Positions 26,057-38,700 of a DNA stretch of 64,000 bases are shown here, in pieces; the stretch's first letter is position 1; the number at the start of each line of letters is the position of its first letter. Source of the stretch: Albugo candida (taxonomy: Eukaryota > Oomycota > Peronosporomycetes > Albuginales > Albuginaceae); contig CAJNAR010000183.1 of the NCBI GenBank assembly GCA_905220665.1, forward strand, positions 87,605 through 151,604. Direction: 5' to 3'. The notes under the pieces were generated by a model. The model was not told the origin of the DNA. It saw only the letters and a list, made by a program, of their open reading frames with translations, and did not search any database. The position numbers and the translations under genes are program-made.

Positions 26057-26599
26057 GTCTTATGCGTATCGTGAGCGTCCTAATGGCATCTTGCCAATCC
26101 CTTTAAAAAGAAGGAGAGATTAGTTCGAAGATGTTGGAAGTAGCGACACATCTTTTGCTCTACCTCAAACTAGACTCGTGGCTAGTAACATACCTCTATC
26201 ATAGTGGAAACCTTCAGATAAAATATCGATCAACGACATACCAGCGCACATGCATCACAAACAAGTATACTGCTTCTGAAGTAGTCAATCTGCACATGTG
26301 ATAAGAGTCTAGATAAAGTGATGAGACATATCGTAGATTTTATGCTCATCATTGAACTATTGGTTACTATCCAGACGAAGGATGCCTACTGAACATAAAT
26401 AAAAGCAGCTCAAAACAAACTTCATTGTCGTTGAGCACTAACGACGCGTTCAAATCGTATAAGATGAAGTTGTCCTTACTATCCTGTGAATTTATTTGTA
26501 GATGCTCTATCCTTTTGTATCTCTAAAATCTGGGCATGAAGATCTTCTTGAGAAGTGAGGGCGTCAGCTAGATCACAACAATACTGTTGAGGTAAAGCC

Positions 26600-27720
26600 G
26601 TTCAATTCGTAATCAGGTTATACACTGGAGCAAACTTTTATTGGTATCTATTGAGGTCAAGTGGAAGTATTCAGATTCTCATTTCCGGGCGCTGGCTATC
26701 GTCCATGATTTTTCATTTGGTGAAAGTTGGCACCTTTCGCTTCGAACTGGCAATATTACCACGTACGTAGAGAAGAAGTTAGCATTTCCTCTAAAGCACA
26801 AGCGTATTTCAACAGTGATACACTTTATTCATCGTAATGAACAATGATCTTTGTTGCCAGACACAAGTGTAGCGGCCTCTGTGTAAAAATGACACCTCTT
26901 TTGAGAATGAGCGCCACGATAGATTCCTACACGAGTTTACTCTAGCCACCTTTACTTTGCGTCTATTCTGCGTGATCCCTGCGACAGGCATTGACATAAG
27001 CTGCAAAATTACAGGGTGCTTGATAAGCCTGGACTGGAGCCGATGGTCATAGGTGGATCGTTTGATGTATTGAAAGCTACATCAATCGGCAGATATTTCA
27101 GGCATGTTGATCTCTTCAAGCTACCATGTTCAGACTCGCCATCGTATTTTCCCAGAAAGCGCCTCTACGATCATTTCTCCCAACTTCATAGATTCATTTC
27201 CAAGCTATATGACCAGATGCGTAGCTGCTCCCGAAATAGAGGGCGCCTGAATATGGTATTCCTGATCTAAATAAGATGCAGAAAATGAGAAGCTCGATGT
27301 TGATTGTGCTCAACTTTGCCTCGTGTCTGCTTAACGTGATTTGGATCGTAGTGAGCTTTTGGAAGTTAATCGATTGGTGAGACACCGCTATCGAAAATAC
27401 TTCGAGACAATTTGCTGGGAGTATGAGCTTACCTTTGACGTACTCTGAGTGGAGATAGTTCTGGAATAGGTCAAATAGTCCCCGCTGAACACGAGAGCAT
27501 TCGAATTGTGCTCTAAGCCTCCCTGAACGTAGCACGAGTGGATTATAATGAGCATCTCCGAGTAGACAATTTCATCGTTCGCGTTAAGTAGCATCCCGAA
27601 CCCAGTTTTGCTGTCTTGGACTTCGATTTCTTGGTTCTTTCGAATTCTAACTCTGCCTTCGTACTGCTGAGAGGTTTACTGGCATCATGTACCTTTACTT
27701 GTTCCCCTTATTGTTGCTGA
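26600..27720. pseudogene. Cluster of short coding-like fragments on both strands
   Basis: Plus strand: 26,641-26,847 and a frame open from about 26,998 to 27,270 (LDKPGLEPMVIGGSFDVLK, GRYFRHVDLFKLPC). Minus strand: 27,388-27,594 with an ATG start (MLLNANDEIVYSEMLIIIHS), preceded upstream by QEIEVQDSKTGFG. Each looks coded, none is long, and I cannot place any in a family. They may be remnants of two genes facing each other. Confidence 0.25.
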
Positions 27721-27739
27721 TTTTGCTGAGACACTGCGA

Positions 27740-28640
27740 AACCAGGTAGCGCAAAACCATTCCGGTCAAGTCCGAACCACACCGTCTGTTCATGGGATAG
27801 TTTAGTGAATATTGGTAAAATTACAGCAAAGATGCTTTCAATTTAACTTTTAGTGGTGGGTATGTTTATTTTCGAATTGAAATCATCTTCATTCACTTGG
27901 TCCTGATGAAATGATTAAATTTTCTTTTTCGTGTTTATCTGTCCGTAACTATTTTAACTGTTTATTTAAAGGGTGAATCCTCAATTTTATTGTTTTTTTG
28001 GCAGATGTAAATTGGTGAATTGTTTACATCCCATTCATCTCTTCTTTCAATTCGGTATCATCATAAGCAGCGAGAATGCAACTAGTATCTAATGAGTAGT
28101 TCAGCTATGTGTGGATCCAGCAAATGTAGTTCGTTTTCTCCAATTGCATTGCTTCGGTCATCTCACCTCTGCGACATGTTTTGTGTGTATTGATGCTCTC
28201 CTCAAAGTTACGATTGTATGTAGGCGACTATGTTTATCCTCAGGTACTGTTGCTGCTAATCAGAATGTACATTTCAACTTCAGATACTTCCTGCTCATCT
28301 TTTGCACGATTTGAAGTTTACGGTAGTGACAAAAGTGTGGAAGGTGCCTGTGACTGAGCTATTTTTGCTTGATTCGACGTGATCATGTAAAGCGTATTGC
28401 CGAGATTCTATGTATCTAGTACACACGCTCTGTGTCAGCCTTTGCCGCTCTTTATTGGGCTGTTGCCGTCCAATCTTATTTTCACCACTGCGTAAGACGA
28501 AGGTATATGGCACCATAAGTTAGATGATGTGGCGATCGGTAGGTATAGGAAGTGGCACTGTACGTTGCCCTTGCTAAGTGCTGCATATAAGGCACCACAC
28601 TATGTATAGCATAAATCTTGTGATTTGAAATCAGAATAAA
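27740..28640. other. No gene recognised
   Basis: About 0.9 kb without a supported gene. The short ORFs at 28,111-28,314 (plus) and 28,295-28,516 (minus) show no recognisable feature. Confidence 0.4.
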
Positions 28641-28660
28641 TAGACTTTATATTATCAGCA

Positions 28661-28915
28661 TTACACCTCAACAGCCGAGTTGCTACATTTTATCCAAAAT
28701 GTAATATAGAAAGCTTCTCCAGTAGGGCCTCTTCTAAAAATCAATCTAAACTCTGCACAGGAAGTTGGGAGGCCACTAAATACGACAGCATCCTCCCCAA
28801 CAGCTTGAATGAAAGACAAAAGATAATCGCCTTTGACGTTCGAGAGAAGCTTCCTTTGGTTCTGCACTAATGCGGTGTTGCTACCTTCCAACAACAATAA
28901 CACCGTACAGCGCAC
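28661..28915 (-). other. Unassigned 84-codon open frame
   Basis: A minus-strand frame beginning at GTG, not ATG, with a hydrophobic start (VLLLLEGSNTALVQNQ) and a coding-like body (VVFSGLPTSCAEFRLIFRRG). It could be the 3' part of a decayed gene. There is no family match that I know. Confidence 0.2.
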
Positions 28916-29079
28916 TCGTCTTACAATAAATCACTACTAAATCTCAGCGATCAAACGTACTTATAAAGCGATTTTAATAATGTCGACCACGCTAGCTCGA
29001 TCACACCATATAAATGGACAAACATTTCCCTCAATAAAGCGCGGTTTACTGTTTTTGAACTGTATACAAGGCTCGCAAA

Positions 29080-29382
29080 ATGGATGCATCCGATGCTGAA
29101 ACAACTTATAAGCGCATAATACACGCTCAGTCTTACAGTCATGCTATAGAATCACAAAGTTGTCTGCATGAAACGATAGAACAATTTTTGCCTACGCCAG
29201 GTCCTTATCAACAGGAAAGACCAAGGTCTACATCGAGGACCTGTGAGATCTCCAAGGCGAAGCGTCATAGGAGCATCAGTCGTGAGACGAAAGCGATCGA
29301 TCGCACCACCAGGACTACATTTTCGCTAAATTTTAGTAGTTCGTCTGAGTTCCTGAAAGGGACGACGATACAGAGCATATAA
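29080..29382 (+). CDS. Hypothetical 100-aa protein
   Basis: Intact from ATG at 29,080 (MDASDAETTYKRIIHAQSYS). It is polar, Arg/Ser/Thr-rich in the second half (RPRSTSRTCEISKAKRHRS), and has no signal peptide or membrane segment. It is short enough to be chance. It lies about 700 bp upstream of the secreted-protein gene at 30,103 on the same strand. Confidence 0.25.
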   Translation: MDASDAETTYKRIIHAQSYSHAIESQSCLHETIEQFLPTPGPYQQERPRSTSRTCEISKAKRHRSISRETKAIDRTTRTTFSLNFSSSSEFLKGTTIQSI

Positions 29383-30102
29383 GATGAAATAAAGGGGTGA
29401 GGATGCCTTTGAAGTAAGTCATATGTCTATTAAATATCAATCCTAAGTAAAGAGGTATGTCTGTTTACTGAACCAAGAAATATATGAAGCGGTATAAAGC
29501 AGTAGTACGTACGGGTTATGAGGTACTCGCAATCTTTATTCCAGCAATTAATGTCTGGTGGTGATCACAGGTAGATCACCCACTAGATCGAAAGACATGA
29601 TTGGCTGAAAGTTTTGATCAGAACCAAAGCTGGACCTAAGTTAAAAATGATAAATATAGAAGCGGTTTGGTGTAGATGAGCGAAATTCTACCAAAACGTT
29701 TCATTGGATAAAAGACTGTTGATATACTCATTCCATATTCTCGTTGTTTAAGGTTTCAGAGGCTTCAAAATCGGATATTTGCCCAATAACAACGTTGCAT
29801 TGCGATAAACACCTTTCACGAAGTCTTATGCGCTTATTCGCGGTGATGGCTCAGACTTTTGAAAACATTTTTGATGCAAGAATCTGATATCACAACTTGA
29901 TGATCAAGAAATTATTGCAATAATCTACTTGCGATCGACCGTGCGCATGTGAAAACGTACTTAAACATGCCCTAGTTATATTCACATTTTTTAATTAATG
30001 GAACTTTCGATATCGAACGTCAAACGCAGGATGCGACTAGGTCTAAATTTGGTCGAAAACATTGCGCACTGGTCATTCGCATATTCACCGTCTAGTGCAC
30101 AG

Positions 30103-30768
30103 ATGCTTCGAGCACTAGCCATACTACTCAGCCTTGTTTGCTTGAACGCCCAACCTCTAGAAGATGCTGGCGAAATCTCCATCCCTCCTGACGTCAGTAG
30201 TCGACAAACTCTGCTAGAAGAATTCGTGACTGAATATAAGGATTGTTTTGAGGAAAGGGACAAGGGCCGGTGCAAGAATGCCCTACGTATTATCACGAAT
30301 GGGGTCAAAGGAGCGATAGAACAGCTTCGAACATTTATACCTGCTCGTCAACGTATGCCCCACAGCCCAGCATCGGAGCATCAAAACAGCGAATTACAAT
30401 CGGAAATATGTGAGTATGCTGAAGGAACTTTTTCTGGGGGGCCGATAAAAGAGCTCTGTGTAAAAACTTTTGAGGCTTTCCGTACCACACTGGAAAATAT
30501 TGCGGAGCATGTACGGACTTTGCCCGTCGTGCAAGACAACCCTGAAGCTGTGAAAGCTTTTTTAATTGGACAATCCATGCACTTACTGGCCAAATGCTCT
30601 ATGGACGAACGTCCCCGCTCTCTATGTGTCCAAACTTTCCTCGTTGTCGCCACTTTGTACCTTGGAAAACTCACAGTGGACGAAATGATGCACTTGTGGG
30701 AAATATGGAAAATTTGGCACTCGAATCATGCATTACCAATTATACCAGATGACGCTAATACTGTCTAA
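30103..30768 (+). CDS. Secreted six-cysteine protein, candidate effector
   Basis: 221 aa, intact. The frame is open from 29,998, but the ATG at 30,103 is preferred because it starts a clean signal peptide (MLRALAILLSLVCLNA, cleavage expected before QPLEDAG). The mature part is charged and probably mainly helical, with six cysteines in three loose pairs: DCF and GRCKN, EICEY and ELCVK, AKCSM and SLCVQ. Such spacing suggests three disulfides in a helical bundle. There is no catalytic motif, no RXLR, no CHXC and no CX2C block. In a plant-pathogenic oomycete a small secreted cysteine protein near a telomere is a standard effector candidate; that role is inference. It is the longest undamaged non-transposon gene in the window. 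Confidence 0.7.
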   Translation: MLRALAILLSLVCLNAQPLEDAGEISIPPDVSSRQTLLEEFVTEYKDCFEERDKGRCKNALRIITNGVKGAIEQLRTFIPARQRMPHSPASEHQNSELQSEICEYAEGTFSGGPIKELCVKTFEAFRTTLENIAEHVRTLPVVQDNPEAVKAFLIGQSMHLLAKCSMDERPRSLCVQTFLVVATLYLGKLTVDEMMHLWEIWKIWHSNHALPIIPDDANTV

Positions 30769-33700
30769 ACAGCAGGACGTTCAGACTCCACTGAGCATAC
30801 AATCAGAGCCTAGAAAGCATACTTCAGATGGATTTAGTCAATCAACATAACCTGCAAGACGAAATATTGTTTTTTTGCGGTAAGTTCCCGTTTATTGCCC
30901 TTCGTTCTCTATTTCTTTAACCATGCCGAACGAGTCTTCGTAGTCGCTGCTAGAGCATCAGTATTTTGACATGATGTTGCCTAAATAAACTATTTTGAAT
31001 ATCGCATTCGCATACCGTCCTTTATTTGAAAGACCACGGTTGATAGGTAAATACGTACTGGTGACAGCAAATTACCACATTTTGACTAGCACTCGGTTAG
31101 TTCCTGTACGCACTCATAGCCAGCCATGTAAAGGCATTCTTGTTCTCATTTGAGAGCTTGGAAGCATCATCGCTTGATCGCTTGATAGCTTTTGTGTCTC
31201 TTATAACATTCTTCCTTCAGAAAGAGTCCTTTATCGCAAGTACAGTCAAAAAGACCACGTGTGGTATTGTATGGGATACCAGAAGACAAAGGAGCAATCA
31301 ACAGTTTATCCAGATGGAAACAAACAAGGTCTGAGAGTATTGAATAAGAAGTGGTGTCATTTCTACGGCCTGTCAGGAGCAAGAACGCATCGCTGAGAAT
31401 TTCAACTGGGATGACCGCGTGTGTTTTTTTATTGCCGCGAGTATTGATCTGGATTCCTCACCTTCTGCTCGAAAAGCAACCCTCTTCACAATAAATCATC
31501 AGCACCCAATCACACCTAAGCAATGCCGCAATAAATATTCTACTATGTATCCTGAGTATGGACATCCGTCGTGTTCGGTCAACGGCGAAATAAGAAAAGC
31601 ATATTTATGCAACATATTGGTATATCAAAGTGGAGACTGTTAGCAGGTAGGCACTCCGCACTCGAGAGATGATTCGATTTGTTGGTTTACTTTCGTAAAG
31701 ACTCCTCCTCTCGCTATCCCTGCTTCTACTATTTCTCCTATACCTATACCCAGTGTAAAAGATGCCCGAGCTCAGCGACTCGCTTGGAGAGTAGCGATCG
31801 GCGCTAATCGCTACATCACGTAGGACTTTCGGGACGCCAAAAGGGCGGCACAAAGCGATGGACTTCCAACAAAGACAGGGCCAATGAATACCAACAATCA
31901 GATTAGAAACTACGGTGATTTATTTACTTTGGGCACAATTCAATTTACACGACAACATCCCGCAGTTGAAATCACCATGCTTTACGCATCCACTAATCGT
32001 TATGGGTCAACTGTACAGGTCACGATAAGCCTAAATTATTGTGAGAGAAGAGGATCTTGAACTGAAATAGGTCTCTTGGCTGGTGGACTGGTAAAATGGA
32101 AAAGCAAGTTCGTGTATCACCGTCGTCGTAGACTGATTCCTGCAAAAATAAATGAAAAGAATTCTACAAAACATTCTTCAAAGTGTTCAATTGACTGGCC
32201 GACTTTGTTTCCACTTCGGTTTTAATGCTACCTTCAGGCCGAACTCATCACATATTTTGTGCTCCAGTCGTAGGGTATATATACACACAACGAAGACCAC
32301 TCCAATTGTAGCGCCCGGATAGATTCGGAGCTATGCGCCCTAAACTAAATCCAAACTTCATCAAAAGACTAATCTTCCAAAGTTTCTGTTCAGCTTGCTA
32401 TGTCTGTAGTGATGTTATGCAATGATTTAACGGCTTCGGCTCACATTCTACCTCATTAGACTCGGTAGAAAAAAGAGTGCTTCAATTCTTCATGACCCGA
32501 GCGTATGCAAGCGCTGCCATTCTCCTGCGAGATAAGAATCACCGAGACTAACAGCAATCTTGAACATAAACAAAGTACGTGCAACATCCTCCGTGTGCAT
32601 ATCAATATACTAATTTACAGGTCACGAGTATATACGATCTTTCCAATGTGATTTATAGATTGGTAGTGCCCATGGTAGCATGAGATCTTGATAACGTGTT
32701 GATGATGCTTTATATCTAATATTGCAATTTGGCATCGTGCATTGTACATTCACTTCATGTTATCATGTGTGTGTACCAACGTGTGTGCTACTACACTCGA
32801 ACTACGACAGCCCCGTTATCAAATGGTGAAGGATCAGAATAGGTAGAACGCGTTCTTTCCGCTACACAAGATACAGCTTACTTGACACTAGAAAATGCTG
32901 CTAGCTTTACATTATGGAAGCTACATCGGGTACTTTCTAAAAGCTTCAGGTTTTGGCGCAATGGCATTCCTTCTGACAGCCATGGAGTGTTCTTTTATTG
33001 CATTTAGATGATGATGCACCAATTTGTTTCGTAATACGAAAGTGGAATGAACAAAGTGCATGATTTCCTTGACATGTACACACGACGCATCAATCACAAG
33101 AGCAGCAACACTCTTCCGATGAAATACACCGGAGTCTACGATGCCTCTAACCATGGGTACTGCCGTTTGTTTTCCCAGAGTGTGCATCCTTTTTTGTGTC
33201 TGCGGCTACGTTAGATAACGTGATAGCTATGATTGACAGCTTTCTGGCTAGTGCCTGATTAGTCATGACTTTGCAACATTGCGGTTGTAGCAAAGAAAAA
33301 AAGCAAGTTTATTGTTGGCAGTCGTCCTCCATCTGAATTGGAATAAGAAACTTGCTGCTTTCCTACCGCTAGTTGCTACGTTAAAAGTCATTGAAAAGAC
33401 AAAGTTTCCTGAATGGATTATATTTCATAACGACCAAAATCCGACCAATGTAACTGATGCATCTATCTTGACATTCATATTCCAGCCGCTGAGAATGGCG
33501 CTGACTGACTTCTTCAATGGCGTAATCGTGCAATTTAGTATGGTTGTAAAAACCTTGGATCTAAGTTGCCGCACACTGAAGACATACGTTTTCCCTCCGA
33601 CTTGTGACTCCGAATTTATCATCTGGCATGTGTACTAGGAAGCTGTCATGTGATCAAGAAGTGAGAGAAAGAAGTGACAAGTGGCAGCCTTTATGTTCGA

Positions 33701-34384
33701 AAATGTTTATGATATTCTGCACGTATCATAGTGAGAAAGAAATGCAGGTCCGCTAGGCTGAGGGTTTTAAAAATTGCACCATCGCTCATGCATTATGTCG
33801 GTAGTGGATGTACCAAGAACTCCATCACACTTCTTACGTGGCTTCTCCCTATCAATTGACGTATAACCCAAGATAATGTCAGCTTCGTAATATACTTTAA
33901 TAACCACAAAGTTTTGCTCTTAAGAAGAGATTTATTGGATGCATCAAGAAGTCACCGTTTTCCCGCCTTAATTGACGAGCAGGCATTCAAATGCTTTGTC
34001 TACTGATAGCTCAAAAGCGGCTGAGCTTCACCACACATACCATCGCGTAGATAGATGAAACAATTAGTCTTATAGTGTAAGTAGAAACTCCGACGGGGAT
34101 CTATTACGTATATATTACACGTTTTACTTTCTACCATGGCGTCGAAAACATTAGAGTGAAAGGAGAATCATATATGTGTATGTCCGGCTCTGCTCGCTTC
34201 TATCTTTCGCCAAAAGCATCTTTTCGAGTGAATTAGACTCTATAGCTAGAATATAATCAAACAGTTGTAGAAAAAGAATTTGGTTGATGCCGATGTTCAG
34301 AATGGACATAGGTGTGCTCTATCTGTGTCCTTCTACCAGACGTTTCCATACATTTCATTAATTCGTTGCATCGAGTTCATCTAA
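30769..34384. other. No assignable gene; a few coding-like fragments
   Basis: About 3.6 kb. Coding-like fragments at 32,921-33,187 (minus; GIVDSGVFHRKSVAALVID), 33,312-33,638 (plus; TDASILTFIFQPLRMALTDF) and about 33,875-34,008 (plus; NHKVLLLRRDLLDASRSHRF) suggest further decayed genes. None shows a domain that I can name. Confidence 0.4.
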
Positions 34385-37070
34385 TCGCTTGTGTGCGGTA
34401 CAAATAACGAGCATAGACGCAAGGCACTACGTGCATGGACAAGAGATAGCTCTCTGTCTTTTGATACGTATCTATCTCCAGTCAGAGCGCATAAACCTGT
34501 CTGAACAAACACATTCGACGATAACAAGCAAAGGGCGAATGGAACTGGCAGTTTTTTATCACACTTTATTCAATCGACAAAAAAGTCTCTCTCAGGATAT
34601 GCGGATCAATTAGGAATCGCTATAAGCTCCGTGGAAGGTCAAAGCAGGATAGCGACGTGGTTGGAGAGTACAATTATGTGCGCAATGAATTCGCTACATA
34701 GTCTAAATGAGCATGTCGATAGCCTCAGCGATTTGATTACATCGAACGCAACAAGTGTGAGCCCAGCATTATGTGACTCCAAAGATGGGTTGATTGTCGG
34801 CAAAGTATCGCTTACAAGCTTGTTTGGCACTTTTCTTCGGAGCTATAGCCTTCAAGTAAATCGAGATTCTTTGATGGGTTGACTCGCTCTATGGCGTTGT
34901 GTCATCGTATATTGAAAGTGACCAGAAGGAAAACACAAAGCCCCAACAACGAAATGAGCATTGTCGTAGCTTAGGGGGATGATCAAGGATGTATGAAAGT
35001 CATTTCACATCGTACACAGTTGCTGGTCTTTTGCCTCTCAACAGATAGGAGGTGAGGATGTGGTTGATGCATACTCCAAATATGTTGAGTCTGGTGAATA
35101 TCCGAAAGCCTTAGATAATTTGAATCGCTATCATGACCCGATCTTCAAACATCAGGTCATGGAAACACCAACTAAGATTTCCTGCAGCAAGACTCCATCA
35201 AACTCTGACGGAATGTAGTATGCATCATTGAATGCCGCTGCTTTAAAGGTTGCAATGCACTGTTAGGAGAATGCTTATGAAGCTCTGCAAGAGTCCATCA
35301 AACTTGCAGAGAAACACGGAGACCATCTCTGTGCTGCGTTGGCACTATTCTGGTTATTCAACATTCAGGAAAAGGCGGCAAAAAATTTCGAAAGCACAAT
35401 GTCTATCCTCCAAACATGGAGCACACAGGCCGTTTCGACAAAGCCTCGAGCAGTAAAGATAATGGTGACGTTAGCGGAATTGGAAGCTTTGCTTTGTGCA
35501 TGTGGAAAGCTCAAGTTGGAGGATGATGTTATCCAGGAATGTATAAGATTACTTCTAATGTTACAAAATCCAACAACATATCCACTCAAAGTATGACTCG
35601 ATTTTGGTGGCGCGCTACGATTTCTCATGGAAATGTCTGACACGAGTTGTGCATTAGGCGACGCTAAATCAAGAAACACCCGTCAGCTAAACCGAATGCG
35701 TAATGAAACATTTGATAAAAATATTCGAAACATGCATCAGCTGACAACCAATTGGGTTCTGGCTTGGCTTGGCTAACCTCTAGCAAAGCTACTTTGGAAG
35801 TTCTTTCGCAGTTGACAGGTAGAGCATTCGTGAATATTTCAGTGTTCTTACGCATGTTTGTAAACCAGTATATAGCTACGATATTCAGTCAGATATATGC
35901 AAAGTGCTACTCCGACACTGTAACCATTGCCGATCTTGCAGACATTGTAGCAGAAGTAGCCATGTACCAAATCATTGACGAGCTAATCACGAGCAGAATT
36001 TGCGTCTACGAGAAATCGATACGTTATGATCGAACAAGCGCATCCATATCCAGGGTGTGTGAATCAGCGAGCTTTCCAATGTTACACATTGAATGTTCTT
36101 CAAGGGGGTTTTGAATCGACAAGATTATATCCGAGCACGCGTGCATAGTGATGCGCTTATATCTCTTTGACCAATTCGATACGATCTCTCTGCGCCTATA
36201 ACTGCTCGAATGAATATAGTAAGCTGGCAAAGATCACAAAGGCTTTTCGAGGCGGCATTGAGATCGCTCGCATTATTGGAAACGATATGTCGAAGACAAT
36301 CCTGGACGTACCTTGTTTGTGACCTAGCGATTTAGAAATATGAAGTGAAGTTTGAAGCTAATTCGCGACAAAGTCTCTCAAGAATGGAAGACTTGATTGC
36401 ATGCGTGACGATATGCGAGGACCAAGAAATTTCACTATTAATAGTGAGAGCAAAGTTATTACTTGCAAAAATGTACGCGATTATGGGAAGATAGAACCTC
36501 ACTGACTCAATACTGATGGAAAATATATTTGTTCTCCTGGAGAACGGAAGCTTGCAGCTTCAAGGCCACTATCTATTCATGCTCTGCAAGTCTAAATTCA
36601 CCAAACTTCAGACATGGGTACAAGATCTTCACTCTCCGAAACAAAAGTGTGATATTTGAACGGACCTGCTCAAGCGCTTGATCATGCTTCTGCAAAGGTT
36701 GTCCTCATACAAGAGGTGCATTCATTGAAAGAAATGTATTACTTAAGAGCGTTATCCTACCGTCACATTGAACGATGCGAAAAGGACCCGTTGATTATTT
36801 GTGGGGAGCATGATAATGGAACGAAAGATATAGCGCCAGTAAAATTCTTCGAGCTGCAGGGCCAATAGAGCATCGGACCAACCCGCCGTATTAGCGGTGA
36901 TTATTGTATGGCAAACCGGAATCTATCTTGCAATCGGTGGAAAAGAGAGCCAACGAAATGACTTGTATCGACTACTTAAGCTAATTAATGAATTGGAAAT
37001 GCGATTGGTCACTCTAGCGTCCCGTCCCATCGAAAATATCTACATAGAGCTTCAGAGCAGCGGATCAAGC
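34385..37070 (+). pseudogene. APC5-like (anaphase-promoting complex subunit 5) relic
   Basis: Plus-strand fragments in three frames follow the APC5 order. The N-terminal region (34,389-34,615) is EIALCLLIRIYLQ. The block at 34,631-34,882 has SLNEHVDSLSDLI and the VSLTSLFGTFLRSYSLQ segment typical before the TPR array. The core TPR segment (35,150-35,596) reads YASLNAAALKVA, ALQESIKLAEKHGDHLCAA and ALFWLFNIQ, the most diagnostic APC5 signature. Then come TTNWVLAWLTSSKATL (about 35,740), EVHSLKEMYYLRALSYRHIE (36,700-36,780), and a C-terminal GIYLAIGGKESQRNDLYRLL (36,915). APC5 is a scaffold subunit of the ubiquitin ligase APC/C, so this must be a duplicate or misplaced copy: stops and frame changes make it non-functional. 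The family was named from memory of its signature blocks. Confidence 0.65.
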
Positions 37071-37670
37071 GATCATGTCGTGGTCAGAATACAAAGAATG
37101 GGCGGATATGCAAGAATACAGAATACTGAGTTGATTTGATGCATCAGAGCAGTATCTTTTATCGCCTATGCGCCACTATCCGTTCGCGGACTTGGCAACA
37201 GCGATCGCGATCTGCATTGGCTACGTGACTTTTTTTATCATCGGAACGGTAATGCGGTATCTGATCTAGTGATGAAGATTGAATATCAAGGTATCACTGT
37301 TTTGTCATTACCAGATAATCATGAAAGCTGCATTTCCCGAAGTCAAACTGAATCCTATCCGATTCTTGTACAATCCGATCCAAGTTGTATTATGCTCTTA
37401 TGTGTGCGTTGGAGCTGGTATCCAGGCCTACAGACATGTAATTCTTACTATGACGGGATTGGAATGATATACGAGCTTGGAATGCGTATATGTAGGGATA
37501 CCGCTCGATGCCTTGCAATGCGTACAATCACAGAAAGCCGGTCATGGGGAACGTCTTGTACATGTTTTTTTTGTATCCGGCCGTCTATTTTGAAGCTGGT
37601 GACTTCAAGTGATCCACTTCTTTCGTTAAACGCAATGCTTTGATTATGGCACGTCTGCAAGAAAATCAGT
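37040..37670 (+). pseudogene. ELO-type fatty-acid elongase relic
   Basis: The fragments begin SEYKEWADMQEYRILS (about 37,080), then HYPFADLATAIAICIGYVTF, a first membrane segment (about 37,165-37,265). Next are PIRFLYNPIQVVLCSYVCV with AGIQAYRHVI (37,350-37,450) and KPVMGNVLYMFFLYPAVYF (about 37,540-37,600). The NxVMGNVLY block is a conserved ELO motif just ahead of the D(T)xF and HxxHH region. I cannot find the HxxHH box, so the 3' half is missing or unreadable. ELO proteins condense malonyl-CoA with acyl-CoA in the ER membrane. Stops and frame shifts show it is dead. It follows the APC5 relic directly on the same strand, so both probably arrived together. Confidence 0.6.
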
Positions 37671-37799
37671 CTACATCGCTCACTTCTCAAGGAAGTCGAC
37701 ATGATCGAAGCTCGTAAATTAATTTGTTGCGATTCTGAGATTTCATAAGCGGTCAGCAAGTATGGCGAGAAGTCTTATCAAAGTCGATAATGAGGGATT

Positions 37800-38700
37800 C
37801 CGACGTGAAGTCGATCGATCATCAAAGGAGCATTATTACTATCGCCAAAGAAGTTGAGCGAAGCTGTCTGATCGATCGTATCTTTCAACACTGAACCCAA
37901 TCGATTCGCCAGTCAGGATTTTGAAGTTGGCGGTCCATCTTTTGTTTCACACCGTGGCGAAGAAAGCATTGAGCTCACTCGGTCTCCTGACGACGAGCAC
38001 GCACACTCATTTAGAGTTTCATCACAAAGTGCTAAGCGCGTCATTGTTTTTGTAAATGCAAACGTTACAACATGTGAATGCGTAGCTCCATCTTTAGTCG
38101 CATCAGTTTCCTCATTCGTCAGAGAAATATGATCGAAACAGTCGCAAATGAACGCGATTTAAAGTCAATGCGACGTTCATTGCGAGTTTTCTCACTCTGC
38201 GTGAAGCGTATGAACGTTTGTACACTAAAAGAAACGACGATTTGGACCGCGTAGTAATATATCGACATACAAAAACGTAGGAAGTGCATCAGTGCTTTCA
38301 AGAGGGTACAGCGATCAAGAAGGAAAATTTGGTATCCTTGTCGTGTGTTTGGAGTAAGAGCGTTTCCGGAGCTTTATCATTACCAAAGCATTTGTTCTCA
38401 ATCAAGTGAGCAGCGAAATGGGATCGAGTTGTGTCCGTTTTTTTTTCTCACAGTTCATTCCATAAAGTGCTCGAAAGACAAAAAGTACGATTAAATTTTG
38501 CAGATTATCACACCCTCTCCGTCAAATGTGCATCTTTTAATTCACTTCGAAAATGCCAATGACTGCAGTCGAACATTGGAGCGTTGGTGCATTTCTAGCC
38601 TCGAAGTCAATAAATTTCAACAGTATCATTTTATACAGTATTTGAATACCTCTGTCAGCCTCGATCACTAAGCATTTATACATGCCATGTGGGAGGTTAC
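37800..38700 (+). pseudogene. Unassigned coding-like relic
   Basis: From about 37,915 an open stretch reads GPSFVSHRGEESIELTRS and KRVIVFVNANVTTCECVAPS, ending at TGA near 38,130. Further fragments in other frames continue to about 38,700: ERDLKSMRRSLRVFSLCVKR, NGIELCPFFFLTVHS and ENANDCSRTLERWCISS. The pattern resembles a piece of a very large protein such as a bridge-like lipid-transfer protein, but I cannot support a name. It is broken by several stops. Confidence 0.35.

Noticed and set aside
30381..30674. Minus-strand ORF opposite the secreted protein gene
   Set aside because: It is the antisense of an intact plus-strand gene with a signal peptide; no features of its own.
32921..33187. 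Possible minus-strand gene with GIVDSGVFHRKS
   Set aside because: It looks somewhat coded, but there is no family match, no neighbouring fragments in order and no start context; kept only as a trace.
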